Positions 33,184 to 41,723 are shown, counted from the stretch's first letter. The stretch is 64,000 bases of DNA from Denitrobaculum sp965225735 (GCA_965225735.1 CBDDBN010000027.1:248001-312000); one strand, 5' to 3'. Notes: generated by a model not told the origin, from the letters alone. Translations and numbers: made by a program.

Positions 33184-33629
33184 CTGCCGTGAACACAGGA
33201 ACCGCAGGCGCGACCACCATCCGTAAGACCGTGTTCTTCCAAGCCTCCCGCAAAACCGTCTGGGCCTTCCTGACCGAAAAGGACAAGCTGGCCCAGTGGT
33301 TCCATCCACCCGAGGAAGACCTCACCGCCGGCACCGACTATGCCCTGATACGAAGTAAGGAAGACGGCAGCAAATCGAAGCTGATCTGGGGCCGCGTTCT
33401 GACCATGGAAGCGCCAGAAAAGCTGGTCTACAGCTTCATCATCGAACCCTTTAACGGCGCTGAGACCATCGTCACCTGGACCTTGGAGGAAGCGGTTGGC
33501 GGCACACGCCTCTCTCTCGTTCACGAAGGGGTCGCGGAGGCGGCCGGAGAAGCGACCATGCGGATGCTATTGTCCCTCGATGCCGGCTGGGACGAGCATT
33601 TGGAAAGCCTGCGTAAAGCAGCCGCCTGA
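33180..33629 (+). CDS. SRPBCC (AHSA1-like) ligand-binding domain protein
   Basis: The 149-residue protein has the AHSA1/START fold pattern: IRKTVFFQASRKTVWAFLTE, LAQWFHPPEEDLTAGTDYAL and a C-terminal long helix (MRMLLSLDAGWDEHLESLRK). It is translated with the ArsR regulator, an arrangement common in bacteria where the regulator probably controls the pair. The ligand and physiological role are not known. Confidence 0.9.
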   Translation: MTAVNTGTAGATTIRKTVFFQASRKTVWAFLTEKDKLAQWFHPPEEDLTAGTDYALIRSKEDGSKSKLIWGRVLTMEAPEKLVYSFIIEPFNGAETIVTWTLEEAVGGTRLSLVHEGVAEAAGEATMRMLLSLDAGWDEHLESLRKAAA

Positions 33630-33633
33630 AGGC

Positions 33634-33927
33634 TCACAGGGTAACGGGACGCTCCAGCGCCTTACCCCACGTAAGGATGCGGAACTTACGGTGCTCGGGA
33701 CAGAAGTAAGGATCGTTCAGAACCAGATCCACGACCTCATCGTAAGTTTCCGCTTCCACAATCCAAAGGCCGCCGACATAGGGGGCATCGGGAACGGAAC
33801 GCAGACCGCCGCCGATCAGGATGCGGTCTGCGTTTTTCTCAAGGTAGGCAATGTGGTCACTGCCGCGCGCCTTGCGCACCGGCAACATGCCCGGCGTGTC
33901 GTCGAAGATTACCGCCCAACGTGTCAT
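33634..33927 (-). CDS. YciI-family protein
   Basis: The 97-residue small alpha-beta protein has the YciI pattern: TPGMLPVRKARGSDHIAYLE, then GGLWIVEAETYDEVVDLVLN and the NDPYF region that holds the conserved Asp. YciI proteins are suspected small-molecule enzymes or binding proteins; the function is unsettled. AGAGGA precedes the ATG. A distant second YciI-like gene is at 51191. It lies convergent to the SRPBCC gene, about 100 bases downstream of the DMSP operon's last gene. Confidence 0.88.
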   Translation of the reverse strand: MTRWAVIFDDTPGMLPVRKARGSDHIAYLEKNADRILIGGGLRSVPDAPYVGGLWIVEAETYDEVVDLVLNDPYFCPEHRKFRILTWGKALERPVTL

Positions 33928-34029
33928 TCCTCTGCTCCCGTCCCATCTAGCGACGGGTAACGGGTAGCAGCACGCAATGCAGGGCGGAAGATCCAGACCC
34001 AGGAATCACTGGGTCCAGCTCGCGCTGCG

Positions 34030-35022
34030 TTAGGCGTTTACGTCCACCACAACGCGGCCCTTCACCTGGCCTTTCAGGATCGCTTTGCCGAGCCCCGGAA
34101 GATCGCCGAGGGTCGCTGGCTCGATCATGCTTTCCAGTTTCGCCATGGGCAGATCCTTGCTGATCCGCTCCCAAGCCGCGAGCCGGGCCTCATAGGGTTT
34201 CATGACCGAATCGATACCCAAGAGGTTGACGCCGCGCAGCAGGAAGGGAATGACGCTGGCCGGCAGATCCGCGCCGGCAGCCAGACCGACCGCTGCGACC
34301 GATGCCCCGTACTTCATTTGACCGAGAACGCGGGCAAGCATGGCGCTGCCCACCGCATCGACACATCCGGCCCAGGTTTCCCTTTCCAGAGGGCGCTTTA
34401 CCGTTTCGTTGATCTCTTCACGCGGCACGATCTGGCTGGCGCCAAGGGACTTCAAGTAATCAGCGGTCTCCGGCCGTCCCGTTACGGCGGCGACTTCGTA
34501 GCCGAGGTTGGCCAGGATCGCGGTCGCGACCGAGCCGACACCGCCGGCCGCGCCGGTCACCAGCACCGGGCCGTTTTCCGGTCGCAAACCATGCTCTTCC
34601 AGCGCCATGACCGCGAGCATCGCCGTGAAACCGGCGGTGCCAACCGCCATGGCGTTGCGGGTCGAGAGACCGTCGGGCAAGGGCACCAGCCAGTCGGCCT
34701 TGACGCAGGCCTTCTGTGCGTAACCGCCCCACCAGGCCTCACCGACACGCCAGCCGGTGAGCACGACCTTGTCGCCCGGCTTGTAGCGCTCGTCGCTGGA
34801 GGATTCGACCGTTCCAGAGAAGTCGATGCCAGGGATATGCGGATAGTCCCGGACCAGTCCGCCGCCCGGCCCGATGCAGAGCCCGTCCTTGTAGTTCACC
34901 GTCGAGTATTCGACGGCGACAGTGACATCGCCGTCGGGCAACCGCGCGTCATCGACCTCCTGTACAGCGGCAGCGGTTTTACCTTCCTCGTCTTTCTCGA
35001 CGACCAATGCCTTGAAGCTCAT
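34030..35022 (-). CDS. acuI: Acryloyl-CoA reductase-like MDR oxidoreductase (AcuI/YhdH family)
   Basis: The protein has 330 residues, the usual YhdH/AcuI length. Evidence: STVNYKDGLCIGPGGGLVRD and the NADP-binding VLVTGAAGGVGSVATAILAN. YPHIPGIDFSGTVESSSDER and a late SVMKPYEARLAAWERISKDL are also seen. AcuI reduces acryloyl-CoA to propionyl-CoA with NADPH and protects cells metabolising DMSP. It is the last gene of the minus-strand operon containing the DMSP demethylase, which supports the specific name. General quinone-oxidoreductase-like activity is the alternative. Confidence 0.88.
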   Translation of the reverse strand: MSFKALVVEKDEEGKTAAAVQEVDDARLPDGDVTVAVEYSTVNYKDGLCIGPGGGLVRDYPHIPGIDFSGTVESSSDERYKPGDKVVLTGWRVGEAWWGGYAQKACVKADWLVPLPDGLSTRNAMAVGTAGFTAMLAVMALEEHGLRPENGPVLVTGAAGGVGSVATAILANLGYEVAAVTGRPETADYLKSLGASQIVPREEINETVKRPLERETWAGCVDAVGSAMLARVLGQMKYGASVAAVGLAAGADLPASVIPFLLRGVNLLGIDSVMKPYEARLAAWERISKDLPMAKLESMIEPATLGDLPGLGKAILKGQVKGRVVVDVNA

Positions 35023-35060
35023 GCCTTCTCCCCTTTTCTATCGATCAAATCGCGCGCGGA

Positions 35061-36680
35061 TCAATTCTCGCGGGCCTGTTCTCGTAAAACGAATTTCTGG
35101 ATCTTGCCGGTGGCGGTTTTCGGCAGCTCGCCGAACACAACTTTTTTAGGCCGCTTGAAACCCGCCAGGCGTTCGCGGCAGAAGTCGATCATCTGCTCCT
35201 CCGTGAGGCTTTCATCGGCCTTCAATTCCACGAAGGCGCAGGGCACCTCGCCCCACTTCTCATCGGGTTTGGCGACCACCGCAGCGGCAGCGACGGCGGG
35301 ATGACGATAGAGGACGCCCTCAACCTCGACCGAGGAGACGTTCTCGCCGCCGGAGATGATCACGTCCTTCAGACGGTCCTTGATCTGGATGTAGCCGTTT
35401 TCGTGCCAGACCGCAGCGTCGCCGGTCCGGAACCAGCCGTCGACGAAGGCCGCGTCGGTGGCTTCGGGCGACTTGTAATAGCCTTTCATGACCGTGTTGC
35501 CGCGGATCACGATCTCACCCTGGGTTTCTCCGTCGCGCGGCAACAGCTCCCCGGTTTCGCGGTCGACCACGGCTGCCTCTTCGTTCATGGGGAAGCTGAC
35601 GCCCTGCCAACTCTGCAGCTCCGCCTGCTCGGCAAAGTCCAGATCGTCCCAGTCCTCGCGCCAAAGCGCTTGGGTTACGTGTCCGAAGGTTTCGGTCAGG
35701 CCGTAAACCTGCATCACCTCGAAGCCCATGGCGCGGGTTTTCTCCAACACGGCGGCGGGCGGCGGCGCCCCGGCGGTCATGACCTTCACCGGATGCTCGA
35801 GCGGCACGCGGTCTTCCTCCGGTGCATCGATCAGCATGGAGAGTACGATGGGCGCACCGCCGAAATGAGTCACCTCATGCTGACGGATGGCGTCGAAGAC
35901 CGCTTTTGCGCTGACCGCGCGGTTGCAAACGACGGTGCCGGCCAGCAGGGTCATGGTCCAGGCATGGCCCCAGCCATTGCAGTGGAACATCGGCACGGTA
36001 TAGAGGTAGGTCGGATGACGCGGCAGTTCCCAGGCAACCACGGTGCCCATGGTCATAAGGTAAGAGCCACGGTGGTGATAGACCACACCCTTGGGCCGCC
36101 CCGAGGTTCCTGAGGTGTAGTTCAGCGCCAGCGCCTGCCACTCGTCCGCCGGGCCCTGCCAGGCGAAGTCCGGATCGCCATCGGCCAGCAACGTCTCGTA
36201 GTCGAGGGCGCCGATGCGCCCCCCGCCCGGCCCAGCCGCATCGACGATGTCGATCACCAGGATCTCCCGCTCGACCGACTTGAGCGCCTCGGCGACCACC
36301 GCGGAAAAGGCCGTGTCCACCAGTACGACCTTGGCGTCGCTATGATCGAGGATGTAGGCGACCGTCTCGACCTCGAGCCGGATATTGATAGTGTTCAGCA
36401 CGGCGTCTGCCATGGGCACACCGAAGTGGGCCTCGAACATCTCCGGCGTATTGGCCGCCATGATGGATACCGTGTCACCCTTTTCGATGCCGCGCTTTTT
36501 TAGTGCCGAGGCCAGCCGTTTCACGCGGGCATAGGTCTCGGTCCAGCTGTAGCGACGGTCTTCGTAGATCACCGCCAGCCGGTCAGGAAAGACATCCGCG
36601 GTGCGCCGGATAAACGACAGCGGCGAAAGGGCCTGATGGTTGGCACCATTTTTTGCCAAGGCCTCATACTGCGCATCCAT
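35061..36680 (-). CDS. dmdB: AMP-forming acyl-CoA synthetase, probable methylmercaptopropionate-CoA ligase (DmdB-like)
   Basis: The 539-residue ANL-superfamily enzyme has the ATP loop ALNYTSGTSGRPKGVVYHH, the VYGLTETFGHVTQALWRED core and DGWFRTGDAAVWHENGYIQI. The C-terminal catalytic lysine lies in LPKTATGKIQKFVLREQ. Similar enzymes activate short or medium acids. Its place directly after dmdA in the same operon points to methylmercaptopropionate, the product of DMSP demethylation, giving MMPA-CoA. The symbol rests on context; the family alone would only say medium-chain acyl-CoA ligase. No dmdC or dmdD homologue is in this window. Confidence 0.85.
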   Translation of the reverse strand: MDAQYEALAKNGANHQALSPLSFIRRTADVFPDRLAVIYEDRRYSWTETYARVKRLASALKKRGIEKGDTVSIMAANTPEMFEAHFGVPMADAVLNTINIRLEVETVAYILDHSDAKVVLVDTAFSAVVAEALKSVEREILVIDIVDAAGPGGGRIGALDYETLLADGDPDFAWQGPADEWQALALNYTSGTSGRPKGVVYHHRGSYLMTMGTVVAWELPRHPTYLYTVPMFHCNGWGHAWTMTLLAGTVVCNRAVSAKAVFDAIRQHEVTHFGGAPIVLSMLIDAPEEDRVPLEHPVKVMTAGAPPPAAVLEKTRAMGFEVMQVYGLTETFGHVTQALWREDWDDLDFAEQAELQSWQGVSFPMNEEAAVVDRETGELLPRDGETQGEIVIRGNTVMKGYYKSPEATDAAFVDGWFRTGDAAVWHENGYIQIKDRLKDVIISGGENVSSVEVEGVLYRHPAVAAAAVVAKPDEKWGEVPCAFVELKADESLTEEQMIDFCRERLAGFKRPKKVVFGELPKTATGKIQKFVLREQAREN

Positions 36681-36717
36681 GGTTTCGTCTCCTGCCCTGC
36701 CTTTAGATGTCCTGTTC

Positions 36718-37827
36718 TTAAATGAAGGACTCTTCCTTGATCGTTGCGCCCCGCATGCCGTCCGGGGTTTCCACCTCGACGCGCGTGCCGTCGTCCCAGT
36801 GGGTCATACGGATCATACCGATGGCGACGTTGGTTTCGAAGTCCGGTGACCAGGCAGACGAAGTCACCCGGCCAACGCGTTTGCCGCCGGCGAGGACCGG
36901 CCAGACGCCCCCGCAGGGCTCAATGGCATCGCCGTCGATGGTAAGACTGCGGATCTGTCGGGTCGGTCCTTCCACCGCCACGCGCAGGAGCGCATTACGG
37001 CCGACGCAGCCGATGGCCGATTGGGTTTGGCAGAACTTGCCCAACCCGCATTCGTGCGGCGTGTTTTCGCGCGTCATGTCGTTGCCGTAGGACAGCAGCC
37101 GACCCTCGATGCGCTCGATCAGATTGGGACAGCCGGGACGGACCTGAAGATCCTCGCCTGCATCAAAGAGCGCATCCCATAGGGCTTCACCCAGATCCGA
37201 ACCTTCGAGGTAGATTTCAAAGCCCCCCTGCTTGGAGTAACCGGAGCGCGCCACCACTAGATTGCGCCCTTCGAAAGGCAGAACGGCGTAGCGGAAAAAA
37301 CGGATGTCCCGCACCGCCTCGCCAAAGACCCGCGAGACCAGTTCATCGGCCTTCGGTCCCTGCACCGCTAGCGGCGAAACGTCCGGCTCGTCGACATCCA
37401 CTTCGAAGTGAAGACCGTAAGCCAGACCTTTGATCCATAGCAGCAAATCGCTGTCGGCAATTGAGACCCAATAGCGATCGTCACTGATCTTGAGCGTAAC
37501 GGGATCGTTCAGCATGCCTCCGGTCTCATCGACCATCGGCGTGTAGTAACACTGCCCGACAACCATCCCGCCGAGATCGCGCGGGGTAAGCATCTGAATA
37601 AGCTTCCCCGCATCCGGTCCCCGGATTTCGACTTGCCGCTCGCAGGAAACGTCCCAGACCTGCACGTGGCTTTTGAGGTGCCGGTAGTCCGCTTCCGCCG
37701 ACTCGAAAGCGGTGGCCAGCAGCATGTGGTTATAGATCGTATAGCTCTTAGCGCCGAAGGCATTCACCCGGTCGGTGAAAGGCGTTCGGCGGAGACGCCG
37801 GGAGACGGAAAGCAAAGGTGCGGACAC
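36718..37827 (-). CDS. dmdA: Dimethylsulfoniopropionate demethylase DmdA
   Basis: The 369-residue member of the GcvT fold transfers a methyl group from DMSP to tetrahydrofolate, giving methylmercaptopropionate. Sequence blocks I recognise from DmdA are SRRLRRTPFTDRVNAFGAKS, HVQVWDVSCERQVEIRGPDA, GQCYYTPMVDETGGMLNDPV and GNDMTRENTPHECGLGKFC. The start is a GTG at 37827 with GAGGG seven bases upstream and gives the typical MSAPLLSVSRR N-terminus; the longer frame to 37905 overlaps the previous gene. It is the third gene of a five-gene operon (DUF2182, DUF1326, dmdA, ligase, reductase). Confidence 0.93.
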   Translation of the reverse strand: MSAPLLSVSRRLRRTPFTDRVNAFGAKSYTIYNHMLLATAFESAEADYRHLKSHVQVWDVSCERQVEIRGPDAGKLIQMLTPRDLGGMVVGQCYYTPMVDETGGMLNDPVTLKISDDRYWVSIADSDLLLWIKGLAYGLHFEVDVDEPDVSPLAVQGPKADELVSRVFGEAVRDIRFFRYAVLPFEGRNLVVARSGYSKQGGFEIYLEGSDLGEALWDALFDAGEDLQVRPGCPNLIERIEGRLLSYGNDMTRENTPHECGLGKFCQTQSAIGCVGRNALLRVAVEGPTRQIRSLTIDGDAIEPCGGVWPVLAGGKRVGRVTSSAWSPDFETNVAIGMIRMTHWDDGTRVEVETPDGMRGATIKEESFI

Positions 37828-37849
37828 TGTTTGACCCTCAGCTAAAATG

Positions 37850-38467
37850 TCACGCTGCCGCGGAGCCGTGCCAGTCGATCTGGCAGATCTCGGCGCTGCG
37901 GCCATCGAAATCCCAGACCCGGCCGTGGGCGCGGACCCGGCCCTGATTGGCGGTGGCGATCGTGATATCCGGCCCCATCCAGTAACCGGTGTTGGTCACA
38001 GCGACTTCGGACTCGGGATCGTTCCCAACAATCGGCTCAACCTCACCCCGGATCGCCTTACCGACGATTAGGCGGCGCTTCTTACCTTCGTTAACGTACT
38101 CGATCGGTGCCCGTTCGGCGCCCAGAAATTCACTGACAAGCATCTTGAACAGACCGGTCGTGCCTTTGGCTTCACCAGAGAAGATGCGGATCAGGCCATC
38201 GTAGGCCGCATCCGACGCGCGCTCGTCGATGTAGGCCGCGCACTTCCAGTTGCCCCGGCCCATATTGCCGGGAATATCCAGCACCAGACCTACGTTGAGG
38301 CCGGAGAGATCTTCACCGTTGATATGTCCGCTGTCGATCCGCACGCCCGCCCAGGCCTGGCAGTAACCTTCGGTCGGCGGGTGTTTTCCCAGCGACACCA
38401 CGCAGGGACAGAAAACAGTGCAGTTGCAGTTCAGGATCAGTTCGCCCTTGATCGCCCAATCATCCAT
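37850..38467 (-). CDS. DUF1326 cysteine-rich soluble protein
   Basis: The 205-residue protein opens with WAIKGELILNCNCTVFCPCV, a dense cluster of four cysteines (NCNC and CPC) typical of DUF1326. GYCQAWAGVRIDSGHINGED and FLGAERAPIEYVNEGKKRRL follow. No signal peptide is visible. DUF1326 genes are regularly found beside DUF2182 membrane proteins, as here with a 23-base gap, and the cysteine cluster suggests metal or thiol chemistry. Function is unknown. Its location directly before dmdA (22-base gap) suggests a link to DMSP or methanethiol metabolism, as inference. Confidence 0.85.
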   Translation of the reverse strand: MDDWAIKGELILNCNCTVFCPCVVSLGKHPPTEGYCQAWAGVRIDSGHINGEDLSGLNVGLVLDIPGNMGRGNWKCAAYIDERASDAAYDGLIRIFSGEAKGTTGLFKMLVSEFLGAERAPIEYVNEGKKRRLIVGKAIRGEVEPIVGNDPESEVAVTNTGYWMGPDITIATANQGRVRAHGRVWDFDGRSAEICQIDWHGSAAA

Positions 38468-38490
38468 TGGCCTCGCCTTTCTCAATGTCT

Positions 38491-39294
38491 TTAAAGTGCG
38501 CTGATAACGCTCCAAAAGGAGCAAAGCAGAAGGAACCCGCCGAGCGGGCGTGTCAGGTAGCGCCCAAGCGCGGGCAGTTTCTCGAAAGCCATGAGCAGCA
38601 TGGCCAATCCCATCCAGGCGAGGCTCATTACCCCGCCGACGAAGGCCAGCAGCATCAGCGCCCAGCAGCAGCCGACGCAGACCGCGCCAAGCCGCAAACC
38701 CATGGCCAGCGCGCCCGCCCTGCCCGGCCGCCACTCGGCCATGAAGAACATCATGGGCGCGCGGCATTTGCTCAGGCAGGCTTCCTTGGCGGGACTAAAC
38801 TGATAGAGACCGGCCCCCGCGAGCAGCGCCGCGTTCAACCAGGGCAGCAGGCTACGCCCCTCGAAATCCAGCGCGCCTACTTTGGCTAAGCCAAGTTGCA
38901 ACCCGGCAGCGAAGAGTGAAAAACCCAGCCAGGCCAGGAGGTAACCGCCAATAAAGGCCGCGAAGCCAGTGGCATCGGCCGCATCCGTGTGGGTCAAGTC
39001 ATCGTAAGCCTTGAAAGCCGGGATCGCCGTGGGCGCCATCATAGCTGCGGACATGAGGGCCCACATCGCAAGGATCGCGCCGTACGACGAATCCCCCACG
39101 GCCGCCCGACAGAGCGCCGCCCAGTAGTCCGCGCCCAGTGCCTCCCAGCCTTCCGGGGCCACCACGTCCGGCTGCATGGCGAAGAGCATCAGCCAAGCGA
39201 CCAGGAGTCCGGCGAAAAAGCCGACCCATCGCCAGCGAGATGTCGCCCGGCGAAACGTCGCGAAGAAAAGCACTCCCTGCATGGCCTTGCCCAT
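38491..39294 (-). CDS. DUF2182 integral membrane protein
   Basis: The protein has about 267 residues and six to seven hydrophobic segments. The family block ALMSAAMMAPTAIPAFKAYD and FSPAKEACLSKCRAPMMFF (Cys-x3-Cys) are clear, and VCVGCCWALMLLAF holds three more cysteines. DUF2182 is annotated as predicted metal-binding in COG descriptions; function is unproven. It is the first gene of the DMSP operon and partner of the DUF1326 gene. The start is uncertain: 39294, 39282 or 39366. The last would overlap the operator region and is unlikely. Confidence 0.83.
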   Translation of the reverse strand: MGKAMQGVLFFATFRRATSRWRWVGFFAGLLVAWLMLFAMQPDVVAPEGWEALGADYWAALCRAAVGDSSYGAILAMWALMSAAMMAPTAIPAFKAYDDLTHTDAADATGFAAFIGGYLLAWLGFSLFAAGLQLGLAKVGALDFEGRSLLPWLNAALLAGAGLYQFSPAKEACLSKCRAPMMFFMAEWRPGRAGALAMGLRLGAVCVGCCWALMLLAFVGGVMSLAWMGLAMLLMAFEKLPALGRYLTRPLGGFLLLCSFWSVISAL

Positions 39295-39339
39295 TCCAGC
39301 CAATTGGATCCTGGAGCGAACCTGCGAGAGCTTACGAAA

Positions 39340-39368
39340 ATTGTCAAACAATAAATTGTCTGACAATT
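39340..39368. promoter_or_regulatory. Two FadR/GntR-type palindromic operators
   Basis: ATTGTCAAACAAT (39340-39352) and AATTGTCTGACAATT (39354-39368) lie side by side. The second is a perfect 15-bp palindrome. Both fit the TNGTNNNACNA pattern of FadR-subfamily GntR regulators. They sit in the divergent promoter region between the GntR gene and the DUF2182-dmdA operon. Confidence 0.8.
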
Positions 39369-39442
39369 AAACATATATCGAATTGACAGCGCGGGGAGCA
39401 GCCCGTTAGGGTCTGCCCGTCTCTCAAAGTCCAGAGAATCCA

Positions 39443-40180
39443 ATGTCCATCGAATATAGCGGGATCAATAAAGAAGGTCTTTCGACCCAGATTGCCGACG
39501 CCATCCGCACGGCAATCATGGAAGGCCGGCTGGTGGTCGAAGAGCGTTTGCCCAGCGAGACGGAGCTGGCCGAGCGCTTCGGCGTCTCCCGTCCGACCGT
39601 GCGCGAAGCCTTAAAGCGCCTCGCTGCCCAGAACCTGATCCGCACCCAGCGCGGCCCGACCGGCGGCGCCTTCGTAAACCGCCTGAGCTGGTCGGAAGCC
39701 CACGACGCCCTGGTCACCACCAGCACGCTTCTGGTCGGTATGAACGACATCCCCTTCGAGGATGTGGTCGAGGCCCGTTTTACCCTGGAGGCCGCCTGCG
39801 TGCCCCTCGCCGCCGAACGCCGGGAAGACAAGCACCTGGAGATCATGCGCCAGGAGATCGCGCTCCAACGCACCAAAGACCTGAGCGACGAAGACTTCTG
39901 CGCGTCCGACGTGCGCTTTCACCGCGCGCTCACCGATGCCGCCGGCAACCCGGTGCTGTCCTTTCAGATGGCTGGGGTGATCGAGGCCATGCAGCCGCTG
40001 ATGAACATGATCACCTACCGCATGCGCGACCGCACGCGCATCGCGGATCTACATGGCGCTCTGACCGATGCCATCGAAGGCCAGAAAGCGCGCGCCGCGC
40101 TCAAGGGGCTGGAGGAACTCTCCGCCTATACCCTGGAGCTGATGGCAGCTCGCCGCCAAGCCCGGGAAGCGAAGCGGTAA
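39443..40180 (+). CDS. GntR/FadR-family regulator of the DMSP operon
   Basis: The 245-residue protein has the GntR winged helix LPSETELAERFGVSRPTVRE with ALKRLAAQNLIRTQRG. An FCD effector domain follows, with the metal-site histidines in CASDVRFHRALTDAAGNPVL and RIADLHGALTDAIEGQ. It is divergent from the operon holding dmdA, with two matching palindromes in between, so it almost certainly controls that operon and itself. The ligand could be DMSP, acrylate or a CoA-ester intermediate; this is not known from sequence. Confidence 0.93.
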   Translation: MSIEYSGINKEGLSTQIADAIRTAIMEGRLVVEERLPSETELAERFGVSRPTVREALKRLAAQNLIRTQRGPTGGAFVNRLSWSEAHDALVTTSTLLVGMNDIPFEDVVEARFTLEAACVPLAAERREDKHLEIMRQEIALQRTKDLSDEDFCASDVRFHRALTDAAGNPVLSFQMAGVIEAMQPLMNMITYRMRDRTRIADLHGALTDAIEGQKARAALKGLEELSAYTLELMAARRQAREAKR

Positions 40181-40193
40181 AAGCAAGCAAAGG

Positions 40194-41081
40194 TCAGGTG
40201 CCGAAAGCCGTACCGACCGCGCGCAGCTTCTCCGGATTACGGACCACGTAGATCGCGCCGATACGTCCCTCCTGCACCTCGATACTCAGGGTGTGATCGA
40301 GTTCGCCGTCAACGTAAACGACAAAGCCTGGACGTCCGTTGACAGAGGCAACCCGCAGTTCGCTGCTGCCGCCGCGCGCCTCGTGCTTTTGAAACAGTCC
40401 AACGAAGAAACGCGCGACCTTGTCTGCCCCGAACACCGGATTGAGCGCCGCGATCTTAACGCCGCCGCCGTCTGAGTAGGCGACAACATCAGCAACCAAC
40501 ATCGCCTGCAGACGCTGAAGATCGCCGGTCGCCACAGCCTCGGCGAACTGTGTCAGAAGCGTTTTATGCGCCTCCGGGGCTGCGGGCTGCGCCGGCCGCG
40601 CTGACTTGACGGCTTTGCGGGCGCGCGCGGCGAGTTGGCGGCAGGCCGCCTCGCTCTTGCCCAGGGTCTCCGCAATCTGTGCAAAGGAGGTATCGAAGAC
40701 ATCGTGCAGCAGAAAGGCAGCGCGCTCGGGCGCCGACAGCTTTTCGAGAGTCAGCAGGAGCGCGAACGAGAGGTCGTCCGCGAGTTCAGTCGCCTGTTCG
40801 GGCGAGAGCGATTCGGTATCGATTATTGGCTCTGGAAGCCAGGGTCCGACATAGACTTCGCGCCGCACACGCGCGCTCTTGAGCTGATCGAGACAGAGCC
40901 GGGTCACGGTCGTAAAAAGAAAAGCCTCCAGGTTCCGAATATCGCCCCCTTCCCGCTTGCTGACCCGCAGATAGGCCTCCTGCACGATATCTTCCGCATC
41001 CGCGTGGCTGCCGAGCATGCGGTATGCAAGCCCCTGCAGCCGGCCCCGGCAGGCGGTCAGCGTATCGGCGACAGTCGTCAT
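40194..41081 (-). CDS. ECF41-type sigma factor with SnoaL-like C-terminal domain
   Basis: The protein has 295 residues. Sigma region 2 reads RLQGLAYRMLGSHADAEDIV and region 4 reads DTSFAQIAETLGKSEAACRQ. A C-terminal SnoaL/NTF2-like domain (from about residue 180) takes the place of an anti-sigma factor in this class. ECF41 marks are visible: WLPEP after region 2, a DGGG segment in the SnoaL part, and NPEKL near the C-terminus (consensus NPDKL). The start overlaps the stop of the CMD-family gene by four bases. That partner type and an exact promoter match upstream confirm the class. Confidence 0.93.
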   Translation of the reverse strand: MTTVADTLTACRGRLQGLAYRMLGSHADAEDIVQEAYLRVSKREGGDIRNLEAFLFTTVTRLCLDQLKSARVRREVYVGPWLPEPIIDTESLSPEQATELADDLSFALLLTLEKLSAPERAAFLLHDVFDTSFAQIAETLGKSEAACRQLAARARKAVKSARPAQPAAPEAHKTLLTQFAEAVATGDLQRLQAMLVADVVAYSDGGGVKIAALNPVFGADKVARFFVGLFQKHEARGGSSELRVASVNGRPGFVVYVDGELDHTLSIEVQEGRIGAIYVVRNPEKLRAVGTAFGT

Positions 41082-41623
41082 GCAGCATCCTTCAAAACCG
41101 CGACCGTCTGATCGCCGACCCGGACCTTCTGACAGGCCTTTCCGTACCCCATGCCCGCCTTGAGCATTGGGAAAACACGGGCAATCTGGGTCGCCAATGT
41201 CAATTCGACCACGCCGGCATCGCCCCACTGCTGACGCACGGCCTCCCGGGCATCGTCTTCCTCCGGCGCCCGCCGGACCAGAGTATCGGCAAAGCGGAAT
41301 CCCATGACCGTATCCACATCCATGGCTGCGAGGTCACGTTTGAGCACGGCCTCCAGGCAGTTTGCCGGCATGCCGGCGTCGCGGGCCATATCGGCGCCGA
41401 GTTGCACGCAGGGCCCGCAGTCTTCGGTAATGGCGCCGACCAGCTTCGCCGCGTAGAAGGCATTCACGGGCACCACCTGCCGATAGCGGGCAAGCTTGGC
41501 GACAGCGCCGAGATGAAAGAAGGCGGCGGGCGAGGCCTTCAACATCTGGGACATGTAGCTGACATCGTAGTTATAGCGATCGCCAAAAGCTTTGATGGCC
41601 CGGCGGGCAAAAAAGGCACGCAT
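41078..41623 (-). CDS. Carboxymuconolactone decarboxylase (AhpD-like) family protein, ECF41 partner
   Basis: The protein has 181 residues. The AhpD-type active-site pair is in ITEDCGPCVQLGADMARDAG (Cys-x2-Cys). The N-terminal half (MSQMLKASPAAFFHLGAV) and late VVELTLATQIARVFPMLKAG are helical. Genes of the CMD, oxidoreductase or epimerase type are the known partners and targets of ECF41 sigma factors. It lies immediately upstream of and overlapping the sigma gene, behind an ECF41-type promoter. GAGGAG precedes the ATG at 41623. A thiol-dependent peroxidase or disulfide reductase role is likely, but the substrate is unknown. Confidence 0.9.
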   Translation of the reverse strand: MRAFFARRAIKAFGDRYNYDVSYMSQMLKASPAAFFHLGAVAKLARYRQVVPVNAFYAAKLVGAITEDCGPCVQLGADMARDAGMPANCLEAVLKRDLAAMDVDTVMGFRFADTLVRRAPEEDDAREAVRQQWGDAGVVELTLATQIARVFPMLKAGMGYGKACQKVRVGDQTVAVLKDAA

Positions 41624-41696
41624 AGCAGTCTCCTCGAAAGCCTGTACCAGACCTGATTGTCGCACAACTGCGCAAGATGAGGTCGTCTGCCATCAA

Positions 41697-41723
41697 GACG
41701 AGATCGTCTCCGGCAATGTGACA
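41697..41723 (-). promoter_or_regulatory. ECF41 promoter (TGTCACA-N16-CGTC)
   Basis: Read on the minus strand, TGTCACA (41723-41717) is followed after exactly 16 bases by CGTC (41700-41697). This equals the published ECF41 consensus. It lies 74 bases upstream of the CMD gene start and so drives both the partner and, by read-through, the sigma gene. Confidence 0.85.
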
